A stretch of 64,000 nucleotides of DNA from an uncultured Bacilli bacterium (GTDB lineage: Bacteria; Bacillota_I; Bacilli_A; RF39; UBA660). A model generated the notes under the pieces. It was not told the origin of the DNA, searched no databases, and worked only from the letters and a program-made list of their open reading frames with translations. Positions 55,107-63,914 of this stretch are shown piece after piece; the first letter of the stretch is position 1, and every line of letters starts with the position of its first letter. Made by a program: the position numbers and the translations under genes. The stretch is taken from NCBI GenBank assembly GCA_934168275.1, contig CAKPNA010000005.1, positions 18,220 to 82,219 of the forward strand, in the 5' to 3' direction.

Positions 55107-55115
55107 TGATATAAT
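55107..55115 (+). promoter_or_regulatory. Extended -10 promoter of transglutaminase-like gene
   Basis: TGATATAAT, i.e. TGnTATAAT; no good -35. It lies downstream of the structured element, so that element would not be part of this transcript. Confidence 0.6.
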
Positions 55116-55144
55116 ATTTTTAGGAAGACTAGGTTGGTGAGTAA

Positions 55145-56056
55145 ATGAAGAAAGTGATACTTTATTTAGGAATTTTTTTAATGATAACAGTAACAGTATG
55201 TAATTTTTATACTGATAAGATATATTATTTTATAGAAACAAAAGTTTTAAAACAAGAATATGTTATAGCAAACCCCAATGACTACTTTGTCAAAACAAAT
55301 TTTAATTATGTAGAAAATTTTACTGATGATCCCTCTAATTATTTTGAATTAATTAACTATATTTATTATATTATTAATACTGGTGTTAGCTATGCTGACG
55401 GTGAATGTAAAGCCGGTTATGAAACATGTGTTAGTGATTTAGAAAGAATTGCTAAAGACGAAGAACTATTATCTACCTTAAATAATTTCGTTCATCCCTT
55501 TAACAGTTTTAAATCAATTAAGTTTAATATAAATAAAAAAACAAGAAGATTTTCTTTCACAATTGAACATACTTATAGTTCTAGTGAAATAGAACAAATA
55601 AATAATTTAGTTAATACATATATTGAAGAAAATATTACTGATGACATGGACACCGTAAGTAAAATCAAAAAAATCCATGACTACATAATTGATAATACCC
55701 AATATGATATAAATAAATCTAAAGATATTAATAATAGTACTTATAAATCTAATACCGCATATGGTGTCTTATTACAAGGATATGGTATTTGTAGTGGATA
55801 CTCTGATGCAATGGCCATATTCTTACATAAATTAAATATTACTAACTACAAGATAAGTAATGATACCCATATATGGAACTTAGTATATATCAATGGTGCA
55901 TGGCGACATCTAGATTTAACTTGGGATGACCCGATTAGTGAACTAAATGTCAACCAAGAAACATACTTCTTAATTAACACTAAAGAACTTAAAAAATTAA
56001 ATGATAAAACCCACAACTTTAATGTTTACATATTTTCAGAAGCTAATAAATCATAA
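55145..56056 (+). CDS. Membrane-anchored transglutaminase-like protein
   Basis: 303 residues. N-terminal membrane anchor (VILYLGIFLMITVTVCNFY). The transglutaminase/protease triad is visible in the C-terminal half: Cys in QGYGICSGYSDAMAIFL, His in DTHIWNLVYING and Asp in WRHLDLTWDDP. Two Cys in GECKAGYETCVSD may form a disulphide. Likely an extracellular peptidase or crosslinker of the envelope; the substrate is unknown. Confidence 0.85.
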   Translation: MKKVILYLGIFLMITVTVCNFYTDKIYYFIETKVLKQEYVIANPNDYFVKTNFNYVENFTDDPSNYFELINYIYYIINTGVSYADGECKAGYETCVSDLERIAKDEELLSTLNNFVHPFNSFKSIKFNINKKTRRFSFTIEHTYSSSEIEQINNLVNTYIEENITDDMDTVSKIKKIHDYIIDNTQYDINKSKDINNSTYKSNTAYGVLLQGYGICSGYSDAMAIFLHKLNITNYKISNDTHIWNLVYINGAWRHLDLTWDDPISELNVNQETYFLINTKELKKLNDKTHNFNVYIFSEANKS

Positions 56057-56089
56057 AACCATAGAACTTACTCTATGGTCTTTTTCTTT
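56057..56089 (+). terminator. Terminator after transglutaminase-like gene
   Basis: AACCATAGA / TCTATGGT stem, then CTTTTTCTTTG; it overlaps the 3' end of the convergent LOG gene. Confidence 0.8.
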
Positions 56090-56634
56090 GTCTTAACTTT
56101 TGGTTTACATTTATTTATATAGTCTATTACTTCTTCTTGCGTATTTGCTATATAATAATGTCTTCTATCTTTTTCTCTAGCAAATCCATCAATATATAAC
56201 ATATCTAAAAACTCTATTATCTTATCATAAAACCCATTACTATTATAAATAATTATTGGATTATCATGTTCATGACATCTCTTTGTCTCTATTGAAGTAA
56301 ATAATTCATATACTGTACCTATTCCACCCGGAATAAATAATAAAATATCACTATTCGATATTAAACTAGCCGTCCTATCACTAACTGAATCACTAACTAT
56401 TTCTTTATCACATTTAAGTTCCTCAAAATCCTTTACATATAATGACGGACATATTCCAACTACTTTATTACCAAAATCCTTTGTTATATCATGTGCAACA
56501 CCCATTAACCCTGAATGACACGCCCCAAACACTAAATTATTATCCTTCATAAGTACATTAAGTAATTCCCTTGTATCATCATAATATACCTTATCAATAT
56601 AATCACTAGCGGAACATCCTATAAATATATTCAT
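56068..56634 (-). CDS. LOG-family nucleotide 5'-monophosphate phosphoribohydrolase-like
   Basis: 188 residues. Rossmann-like fold with GACHSGLMGVAHD and the signature PGGIGTVYELFTSIE (PGGxGTxxE). Family members release a base from nucleoside monophosphates. The substrate here is unknown. Its start is 1 base after the miaA stop, with the ggagg site inside miaA. Confidence 0.85.
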   Translation of the reverse strand: MNIFIGCSASDYIDKVYYDDTRELLNVLMKDNNLVFGACHSGLMGVAHDITKDFGNKVVGICPSLYVKDFEELKCDKEIVSDSVSDRTASLISNSDILLFIPGGIGTVYELFTSIETKRCHEHDNPIIIYNSNGFYDKIIEFLDMLYIDGFAREKDRRHYYIANTQEEVIDYINKCKPKVKTKKKTIE

Positions 56635-56635
56635 C

Positions 56636-57532
56636 TTAATCCTCCATATCTACTCTATTAATATAATCTTCTACTTCACTTATTGTCTCATTAAAATTAC
56701 TATAATTAACCTTAAACCAAGTAATATTAAACTTATTATTAAAGAACGTATATTGTCTTTTGGCATACTTTCTAGAGTTTTGTTTAATTTTATCTATAGC
56801 ATCCTCTAATGACACTTCTTTATCAAAATAACTATATAATTCTTTATAACCAATACCATTTATTAATGGCTTAGTACGAATACCTCTATTATATAATCCT
56901 TTTACTTCCTCAACCAAGCCATCACTAACCATCTCATCAACACGTTTATTTATTATCCTATATAAATTATCTCTATCCGTAGTTAACCCGATAAATATAA
57001 CTGGATATAACAACTTATCCCCTGCCATATTCTCCGTAATACTCTTATTATTATCTAAGTAATAATTATATGCCCTTTCAACTCTTCTTCTATTATTAAA
57101 ATCTATATCTATATCTTTATCTAATTTCTTTAACTCATTAACTAATTCTTCATCAGTATACCTAGATAAGTCCCTATTAGAATTACTTTCTTCTAAAGTA
57201 TAATCAAATAATCCGGCCTTTAAATATAGAGCAGTTCCCCCTACTATTATTATTCTTTTACCCTTCTTATTTAATTCATCAATCTTATTCCTTAAATCTT
57301 TTTGATAATGATATATCGTATATTCTTCATCAACATTCTTTATATCAAATAAATGATGCGGAATATTTTCTTTTTCATCTTCTCTTATTTTAGCAGTACC
57401 AATATTTAACCCTCTATATATCTGCATACTATCGGCATTAATAATTTCTCCACTATATTTCTTAGCAAGTTCTATACTTAATTTAGTCTTTCCTACACCA
57501 GTCGGCCCTGTTATAACAATTATTTTCTGCAT
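56636..57532 (-). CDS. miaA: tRNA dimethylallyltransferase
   Basis: 298 residues. Start ATG 57532, behind gaggag; it overlaps the upstream repeat-protein gene by 13 bases, implying coupling. P-loop ITGPTGVGKTKLS, then INADSMQIYRGL and IIVGGTALYLKAGLFDY, and KQNSRKYAKRQYTFFNN. Prenylates A37 of UNN-reading tRNAs. In B. subtilis miaA follows mutS-mutL; here four genes intervene. Confidence 0.96.
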   Translation of the reverse strand: MQKIIVITGPTGVGKTKLSIELAKKYSGEIINADSMQIYRGLNIGTAKIREDEKENIPHHLFDIKNVDEEYTIYHYQKDLRNKIDELNKKGKRIIIVGGTALYLKAGLFDYTLEESNSNRDLSRYTDEELVNELKKLDKDIDIDFNNRRRVERAYNYYLDNNKSITENMAGDKLLYPVIFIGLTTDRDNLYRIINKRVDEMVSDGLVEEVKGLYNRGIRTKPLINGIGYKELYSYFDKEVSLEDAIDKIKQNSRKYAKRQYTFFNNKFNITWFKVNYSNFNETISEVEDYINRVDMED

Positions 57533-59166
57533 AATCTTAAACACTCCTCTTTCTTACCAATTAACTTTCTATAATTAGCTCTAGATAACCCAAATATTGA
57601 ATTAAATCTACCATTAGGTAATACTAACTCACCATTATGAGAATCTATATATTCTTTTCTATCTATAATTTCATCTAAAGTTAAAGATAATATTGAAGCA
57701 CTCTTTATTACAACTGGTAAAACATTTAATGAATCTAAGTAAGGTAATACTGCTTTCAAATATTCAACCTTCTTATTAACTATTAATGGTTTTAAATAAG
57801 CTTCTCCATATGTGTTTTTAACATAATTAATAGATTCTTCTAACTCATTAGCCGTTTTTAAAAATATGCCGCCAGTAATTGGTATTCTATTTTTATTACA
57901 TATAGCAACAATCTTCTCTATTTCATCTGCTGTTCTATGAAATACACTTCCTGTTAGTAGTATATTATTTTCCCAACATATTTCAGTTATTTTTTCAATC
58001 TCATCTGCTGTTTTAAAAAATACACTTCCTGTTATTGATATACTATTTTCTTTACATATCATAATTATTTTTTCTATCTCATCCGCTGTTTTTAAAAATA
58101 TGCCACCTGTTATTGAAATATTGTTTTTCCTACATATATCAATTATTTGTTCAATCTCATCTGTTGTTCTAATAAATACACTTCCTATTATTGGTATATT
58201 ATTTTTTTTGCAAATCTCAACTATTCCTTCTATCTCATTTGCTGTTCTACGAAATACGCAGCCAACTATTGAAATATTATTTTTTCTACAAACATCAACT
58301 ATCTTCTCTATTTCATCAGCCGGTTTTAAAAATACACTTCCTGTTATTGGTATATTATTTTTTTTGCAAACTACAATTATTTTTTCTATTTCATTAGCTG
58401 TTTTTAAAAATATACCACCTGTTATTGGAATATTATATTTTTTACATACTTCAGCTGTTCTTTCAATTTCATCCGCTGTTTTAAAAAATGTACTACCTGT
58501 TATTGGAATGTTATTTTCTTTACATACTACGATTATTCTTTCTATCTCATCAGATGCTTTAAGAAACACACTAGCAAATATTGGAATGTTATTTCTCTTA
58601 CATATCTCAATTATTCTTTCTATCTCTTCTGCAGTTTTTTTGAATACATTGCTTGTTATTGATATGCTGTTTTTTTTACAAACCATAATTATTTTTTTTA
58701 TTTCTTCAATACTGTTTCTAGAACATGCCACTGATATAATTAATGACTTATCACTTAATATTTTTTCTATTGCTATAATTCTACTAACAGGAACTCTAAG
58801 TATTGATGTAGCTCTGTTTATATACTCTTTCCCATAATTATCAAGCACATAATAATATGTTTCTTTTAATATATTTGGTTCAGTATTTAATATATGAAGT
58901 GCTGTTTCAATACTACTAATATTAACACCTTGTTTTATTAAAAACTCATAGTTCCCTCTAATGTTATCTACTCCAAAATACATAATACTAGGACACTTCT
59001 CAATATTTCTAGGATTTATCCCTAATTCATTAATTAAATAATTAAGCGTCCTATCAATATCTTGATACTCTCCACGCTCTAAAATAGTATCATTCTTGCT
59101 CACTACTTTACTTGCATCTATTCCATACTTTTTTAACAAACTTTCTAATTCGTATACCTCTATCAT
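57520..59166 (-). CDS. Tandem 26-residue repeat protein A, unknown
   Basis: 548 residues. N-terminal domain 1-151 with LGINPRNIEKCPSIMYF and GNYEFLIKQGVNISSIETAL; then eleven repeats of exactly 26 residues from 152 to 437 and a C-terminal domain with YLKAVLPYLDSLNVLPVVIK and FGLSRANYRKLIGK. A typical repeat is TADEIEKIIVVCKKNN followed by IPITGSVFLK, with one conserved Cys. The pattern suggests an alpha-solenoid; the flanking domains loosely recall mTERF motifs. No signal peptide. Related to protein B at 59465-61015. Its 3' end overlaps miaA. Confidence 0.7.
   Translation of the reverse strand: MIEVYELESLLKKYGIDASKVVSKNDTILERGEYQDIDRTLNYLINELGINPRNIEKCPSIMYFGVDNIRGNYEFLIKQGVNISSIETALHILNTEPNILKETYYYVLDNYGKEYINRATSILRVPVSRIIAIEKILSDKSLIISVACSRNSIEEIKKIIMVCKKNSISITSNVFKKTAEEIERIIEICKRNNIPIFASVFLKASDEIERIIVVCKENNIPITGSTFFKTADEIERTAEVCKKYNIPITGGIFLKTANEIEKIIVVCKKNNIPITGSVFLKPADEIEKIVDVCRKNNISIVGCVFRRTANEIEGIVEICKKNNIPIIGSVFIRTTDEIEQIIDICRKNNISITGGIFLKTADEIEKIIMICKENSISITGSVFFKTADEIEKITEICWENNILLTGSVFHRTADEIEKIVAICNKNRIPITGGIFLKTANELEESINYVKNTYGEAYLKPLIVNKKVEYLKAVLPYLDSLNVLPVVIKSASILSLTLDEIIDRKEYIDSHNGELVLPNGRFNSIFGLSRANYRKLIGKKEECLRLCRK
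57856..58713 (-). repeat. Eleven tandem 78-bp coding repeats
   Basis: DNA encoding residues 152-437 of protein A, each unit exactly 78 bases. Many units are also close at the DNA level, so expansion looks recent or maintained by exchange. Confidence 0.85.
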
Positions 59167-59175
59167 ATTAACTCC

Positions 59176-59448
59176 CTATAATAATTCATCTAATAATGAA
59201 ATATCACTCTCTATCTCATCAATATAATTAATTCCTATCCTCTTAATCAAAGTATTTACTTTAGATATAAACTCTTCATTAGGACATATAAAAATTAATA
59301 CTTGTCTTTCAAATATATCTATTGCATCATCAAAACCTAAAGCCATAAAATATTCTATATTTTTTATAACATCATCTCTTAAAATAGATATACTCTCTAT
59401 AACACTCTTGCCATATATCTTTTCTATCTTACTAAAATCTATATCCAT
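59176..59448 (-). CDS. Small protein between the two repeat genes, unknown
   Basis: 90 residues from ATG 59448 (aaaggagat site); the longer frame overlaps the upstream gene. Begins MDIDFSKIEKIYGKSVIESI and contains FMALGFDDAIDIFERQVLIF; helix-rich and acidic, one Cys. No family recognised. Gaps of 16 and 9 bases to the repeat genes mark it as part of the same unit. Confidence 0.6.
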   Translation of the reverse strand: MDIDFSKIEKIYGKSVIESISILRDDVIKNIEYFMALGFDDAIDIFERQVLIFICPNEEFISKVNTLIKRIGINYIDEIESDISLLDELL

Positions 59449-59464
59449 AACTATCTCCTTTAAT

Positions 59465-61015
59465 TTAAATACTTCTAGTTTTACCAACTAACTTTTTATA
59501 ATTAGCTCTACTCATCCCAAATATTGAATTAAACCTACCATTAGATAATACCAACTCTTCACCAATAGACTCTATATATTCTTTTCTCTCTATAATTTCT
59601 TCTAAAGATAAAGTCAAAATAGATGCACTCTTTACTACAAATGGTAAAACGCCTAATGAATCTAAATAAGGTAGTACTACTTTCAAATATTCAACGTTTT
59701 TATTAACTATTAATGGTTGCAAATAAGCATTTCCATATGTACTTTTTACATAATCAATAGATTTTTCTAATTCATCAACTGTTTTCTGAAATACACTACT
59801 AGTTATTGGTATATTATTTTTCTTACATACCTCTACTATCTTTTCTAGTTCACAGGCTGTTCTATAAAATACACTTCCGGTTATTGATATACTATTTTTC
59901 TTACATACTGCAATTATTTTTTCTATCTCATCTGCTGTTTTAAGAAATACGTTGCCGGTTATTGGTATATTATTTTTCTTACATACCTCAATTATTTTTT
60001 TTATCTCATCTGCTGTTTTAAGAAATACACTTCCGGTTATTGATATATTATTTTTCTTACATACTGCAATTATTTTTTTTATCTCATCTGCTGCTTTATT
60101 AAATACACCTCCGGTTATTGGTATGTTATTTTTTTTACATACTGTAATTATTTTTTCTATCTCATCTGCTGTTTTAAGAAATATATTACCAATCAATGGT
60201 ATATTATTTTCCTTACATACTACAATTATTTCTTTTATTTCATCTGCTGTTCTATGAAATACTGTACCGGTTATTGGAATATTGTTTTTCTTACATACTA
60301 CAATTATTTCTTTTATTTCATCTGCTATTTTAAGAAATATGCTACCTGTTATTGGTATATCATTTTCTTTGCATACCTCTACTATTTCTTCTAGTTCATC
60401 CACAGTTCTACGAAATACTGTACCGGTTATTGGTACGTTATTTTCCTTACATACCTCAACCATTTTTTCTATCTCATCAGTTGTTCTATAAAATACATTA
60501 CCGATTATTGGTATATTATTTTTTTTACACACTGCAACTATTTTCTCAATTCCATCAACGCTATTCCAAGAACATGCAGCCGATGCAATTAATTGTTTAT
60601 CTCTTAGTATTTTTTCTATTGCTATGACTCTATCAACTGGAACCCTAAGTATTGATGTAGTTCTACTTATATATTCTTTACCATAATTATTAAGTATGTA
60701 ATAATATGATTCTTGCAATGCTTTATGTTCTGTATTCAATATATGAAGAGTTGTTTCAATACTACTAATATTAATGCCGGCTCTTATTAAAAACTCATAA
60801 TTTTCTCTAATATTATCTACAGCATAATACATAATACTAGGACACTTTTCAATATTTCTAGGACTTATTCCTACTTTATTAATTAAATAATCAAGTGTCC
60901 TATCAATATCTTGATACTCTCCACGATCTAAAATCTTATTATTTTTACTTAGTATTTTATTGGTATCTATTCCATATTTTTTTAATAAATCTTCTAATCT
61001 ATATACTTCTATCAT
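59465..61015 (-). CDS. Tandem 26-residue repeat protein B, unknown
   Basis: 516 residues, same plan as protein A: N-terminal domain 1-151 (GISPRNIEKCPSIMYYAVDN), ten 26-residue repeats at 152-411 and a C-terminal domain (PLIVNKNVEYLKVVLPYLDS, FGMSRANYKKLVGK). Protein A has one more repeat. Within repeats, variation concentrates at residues 1-2, 6-10 and 20-26, while VCKKNNIPI is nearly fixed. Helical repeat, probable protein or nucleic-acid binding surface. Paralogue by duplication. Confidence 0.7.
   Translation of the reverse strand: MIEVYRLEDLLKKYGIDTNKILSKNNKILDRGEYQDIDRTLDYLINKVGISPRNIEKCPSIMYYAVDNIRENYEFLIRAGINISSIETTLHILNTEHKALQESYYYILNNYGKEYISRTTSILRVPVDRVIAIEKILRDKQLIASAACSWNSVDGIEKIVAVCKKNNIPIIGNVFYRTTDEIEKMVEVCKENNVPITGTVFRRTVDELEEIVEVCKENDIPITGSIFLKIADEIKEIIVVCKKNNIPITGTVFHRTADEIKEIIVVCKENNIPLIGNIFLKTADEIEKIITVCKKNNIPITGGVFNKAADEIKKIIAVCKKNNISITGSVFLKTADEIKKIIEVCKKNNIPITGNVFLKTADEIEKIIAVCKKNSISITGSVFYRTACELEKIVEVCKKNNIPITSSVFQKTVDELEKSIDYVKSTYGNAYLQPLIVNKNVEYLKVVLPYLDSLGVLPFVVKSASILTLSLEEIIERKEYIESIGEELVLSNGRFNSIFGMSRANYKKLVGKTRSI
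59783..60562 (-). repeat. Ten tandem 78-bp coding repeats
   Basis: DNA encoding residues 152-411 of protein B, each unit 78 bases, in phase with the unit boundaries of protein A. Confidence 0.85.
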
Positions 61016-61035
61016 TTCTAATTCCCCCTATAATT

Positions 61036-61962
61036 TTATTTAATCCTAGACAATCTCATAGATTTTGCCGTAACATGCTCCTCATCTGCCATTTTTTTAA
61101 GAGCAAAGAAATCTAACATATCTATTTGCTTTCTAGCAACAAACAACCTTTCATCAACCATATCTAAAACGAAATCAAACCATTTATTAATACTTTCATT
61201 AGTATCATCAACAACATTAAAATATATATTATCTAATCTTTTTACATAAGTAATTTTATTTACTAAAATACTACTTGATAAATTAAGTGGGCTTAGTTTT
61301 AATCTAGTACCATATTCTTTATTTATCATTTCTGTAAACTTCATATTATGAATTACCCTAGCTGTTCGACCATTACCATCAGTATATGGATGAATTCTTA
61401 CAAACAATAAATGCATCAAAGCACTTGCCAAGAATGGATTATTTAATTCTTCTACTGAAGCTATTTGCTTATATACTTTAATAAACTCACTCATAAACTT
61501 ATTAACATCTTCTGGATTAACACCTCGATAAAATATTTCTTCCCCTTTTTCTTCAGTAATTCTACTTATATTAACTGGTACATTTCGATAAGCAAAAGTT
61601 TCTTCCATTTTACCTTCGCTTATTTCTTTAGCTACGACAAAGTTATGTAATTGATGTATTCTTTTATGACTAATACTAAGTGTATCGAAGAAAGGAGACT
61701 TATCCGCTAAAGTATATACATCAAAATCATGATTCTCAATTCTCTGACTAGAAACTAATTCTTGATATAATGAAAACAAGAAATAATTAATAGCGTTATC
61801 ATTATCTAACTTAGCTACTTTCTTCATAAACTCTACAAACTCTTCATTAGTTTGTCTTAAATGTTCTTTCACATTAGGTAAAATATGTATTCTTTCTACA
61901 TACTCCATTAAATCAAACAAAGTTATATAATCATCATTCATTCCTTCAAAATTTATTGGCAT
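61036..61962 (-). CDS. Fic-family AMP-transferase with N-terminal inhibitory motif
   Basis: 308 residues from ATG 61962 (gggga site). Active-site motif HPYTDGNGRTAR equals the Fic consensus HPFxxGNGRxxR. SQRIEN near residue 75 matches the inhibitory helix (S/T)xxxE(G/N), in the N-terminal position of class II Fic proteins, so activity is likely self-restrained. A C-terminal helical part follows (KKMADEEHVTAKSMRLSRIK, short for a winged helix). Transfers AMP to target proteins; target unknown. Heads the accessory block with its own promoter. Confidence 0.92.
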   Translation of the reverse strand: MPINFEGMNDDYITLFDLMEYVERIHILPNVKEHLRQTNEEFVEFMKKVAKLDNDNAINYFLFSLYQELVSSQRIENHDFDVYTLADKSPFFDTLSISHKRIHQLHNFVVAKEISEGKMEETFAYRNVPVNISRITEEKGEEIFYRGVNPEDVNKFMSEFIKVYKQIASVEELNNPFLASALMHLLFVRIHPYTDGNGRTARVIHNMKFTEMINKEYGTRLKLSPLNLSSSILVNKITYVKRLDNIYFNVVDDTNESINKWFDFVLDMVDERLFVARKQIDMLDFFALKKMADEEHVTAKSMRLSRIK

Positions 61963-61992
61963 AATTAACACATCCCCAATTAATTAAGCGTT

Positions 61993-62021
61993 ATTCTATC
62001 ACAAATACTTAACAGTGTCAA
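61993..62021 (-). promoter_or_regulatory. Promoter of fic-repeat operon
   Basis: On the minus strand perfect TTGACA (62016-62021), 17-bp spacer, TAGAAT (61993-61998), just past the mutL stop. Confidence 0.8.
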
Positions 62022-62037
62022 TTATAACAAACATCTG

Positions 62038-63837
62038 TTATATACTTCTTTTAAACATTTTCTCAAGTTCATATATTGTAAAATGAATAATTGTTGGTCT
62101 TCCATGTGGGCAATTAAATGGGTTATTGCACTTTCTTAAATCATTAATTAAACTTTCCATCTCTTCAATATTAATTCTAGTATTACCTTTAATACTCATT
62201 TTACAACTAACCATTTTAGCAACATTATCAATAAATCTTTCTAAACTAAAATTCTTTTCATCACGTACAATCATCTCAAATATATGTTTAATAGTTTGTA
62301 CTTCAAAACCTTTATTAATCCATGTTGGATGCGATATAACCCGAAAAGAACTACTACCAAACTCTTCAACCTGAATATTTATTTTATTTAATATCTCAAT
62401 ATTTTGTTTAATAATTAAATACTCATTTAATGGTAATTCTATATTTATAGGTATTAACGGTGTCATAACATTATTATTAGGATGTGATAAATTATATAAT
62501 ACTATCTCATAGTTAATTCTTTCTTTTGCCGCATGCTGATCTATTAAATATACTCCTAATTCATTCTGACACACAATATAAGTGCCTAGTGCTAATCCTA
62601 TCGGATACAGTTCCGGTAATTTCTTATTCTCTTCTTGACTCTCTACTTCCGTTATTTTGTTTAATAATTCATTCTCATCAGTAATACTAGACAAGTCTTC
62701 AATACTATCTTGATTATTAAAATTAACTAAATCAGATAATTTACTTGTATAAGCCGTATCTTCTTCACTAACTGTTCTATTTAAATCTAAAGACATATTT
62801 TCATACTTAGTCTCTACTTTATCATTAGTAGGTACTTCTATTTTAGGTATTAATAATTTATCTTTTAAAGTATTAATAATTGTGGTTTGTATTAACTTTA
62901 TTAATTCATCCATATTACTAAACTTAATATCTAATTTAGAAGGGTGAATATTAACATCTAATAAACTAGGATCAGTCTTTATATTAATAACTACTATTGG
63001 ATATCTAGTATCTTCTTTAAAAGTACTATAAGATTCATTTATTATTTTAGATAATTGATAATTCTTAACAACTCTACCATTTACTAATGTTGATATATAG
63101 TTCTTACTTGATCTATTAACCTCTGGTAATGATATATAACCACTTATTTCATAATCATTATTCTTATTATCTATCTTAATCATTTTTTTAACAACATTAA
63201 TTCCATAAATAGCATTTATTACTTTTAATAAATTACCATCTCCCGAAGTATTAAATAATTCTCTACCATCATTAACTAAAATAAACTTAATATTTGGATA
63301 TGATAAAGCCATTTTGTGAACATACTCTACTATATTAGCTAGTTCCGCATAAGAAGAAGATAAATGTTTTAATCTAGCCGGAGTATTATAAAATAAATTA
63401 GTTATTGTGAATGACGTTCCTTTAGCTAAATCACTTTCTTTAACTTCAATTATATTACCACCCTTAATATGTACATAAGTGCCTACGCCATTAGAACTTG
63501 TCTTTAATTCTACTTCACTTACTGAAGCAATGGAAGGTAAAGCCTCACCACGAAACCCTAAAGAAGAAATACTAAATAAATCATCTTCACTATATAATTT
63601 AGAAGTTGCATGTCTTTGGAACGCTAATACCGCATCATCTTTATCCATACCACTACCATTGTCTGTTACTTTAATACTTCTTAATCCTGATTCAATTAAT
63701 TCAACCTTTATTTCATCACTTTTAGCATCCACTGAGTTTTCTACTAATTCTTTAACAACAGATAAACATCTTTCTACTACTTCTCCGGCTGCTATCTTAT
63801 TAGCCAGTAAATCACTCATTACTCTAATATTTGCCAT
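62038..63837 (-). CDS. mutL: DNA mismatch repair protein MutL
   Basis: 599 residues. GHKL ATPase motifs NKIAAGEVVE, DNGSGMDKDDAVLAF, STLGFRGEALPSI-like SSLGFRGEALPSIASV; ring-binding linker; C-terminal endonuclease motif DQHAAKERINYE (DQHAx2Ex4E) and the CPHGRPT zinc motif. It is therefore a nicking MutL as in bacteria without MutH. mutS presumably lies just upstream, outside the window, ending at the terminator at 63880-63914. Confidence 0.96.
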   Translation of the reverse strand: MANIRVMSDLLANKIAAGEVVERCLSVVKELVENSVDAKSDEIKVELIESGLRSIKVTDNGSGMDKDDAVLAFQRHATSKLYSEDDLFSISSLGFRGEALPSIASVSEVELKTSSNGVGTYVHIKGGNIIEVKESDLAKGTSFTITNLFYNTPARLKHLSSSYAELANIVEYVHKMALSYPNIKFILVNDGRELFNTSGDGNLLKVINAIYGINVVKKMIKIDNKNNDYEISGYISLPEVNRSSKNYISTLVNGRVVKNYQLSKIINESYSTFKEDTRYPIVVINIKTDPSLLDVNIHPSKLDIKFSNMDELIKLIQTTIINTLKDKLLIPKIEVPTNDKVETKYENMSLDLNRTVSEEDTAYTSKLSDLVNFNNQDSIEDLSSITDENELLNKITEVESQEENKKLPELYPIGLALGTYIVCQNELGVYLIDQHAAKERINYEIVLYNLSHPNNNVMTPLIPINIELPLNEYLIIKQNIEILNKINIQVEEFGSSSFRVISHPTWINKGFEVQTIKHIFEMIVRDEKNFSLERFIDNVAKMVSCKMSIKGNTRINIEEMESLINDLRKCNNPFNCPHGRPTIIHFTIYELEKMFKRSI

Positions 63838-63864
63838 ATATACTACACATCCTTTTACATACTA

Positions 63865-63873
63865 ATTATACCA
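63865..63873 (-). promoter_or_regulatory. Extended -10 promoter of mutL
   Basis: On the minus strand TGGTATAAT (TGnTATAAT), 28 bases before the start codon. Confidence 0.6.
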
Positions 63874-63879
63874 AAACAA

Positions 63880-63914
63880 AATAAAAAACTAAATAGATTA
63901 ATTACCTATTTAGT
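63880..63914 (-). terminator. Terminator of the gene upstream of mutL
   Basis: On the minus strand ACTAAATAG / CTATTTAGT stem, then TTTTTTATTTTG. Bases 63915-64000 show no gene. Confidence 0.75.

Noticed and set aside
54989..55114. 41-codon ORF (MSVDEHYKCSRK...) after rpsT
   Set aside because: No ribosome-binding site, and it coincides with hairpins that suggest structured RNA instead.
58100..58837. 245-codon plus-strand ORF opposite the repeat protein
   Set aside because: Shadow of the repeated minus-strand coding sequence; low-complexity Phe/Ile/Ser translation and no ribosome-binding site.
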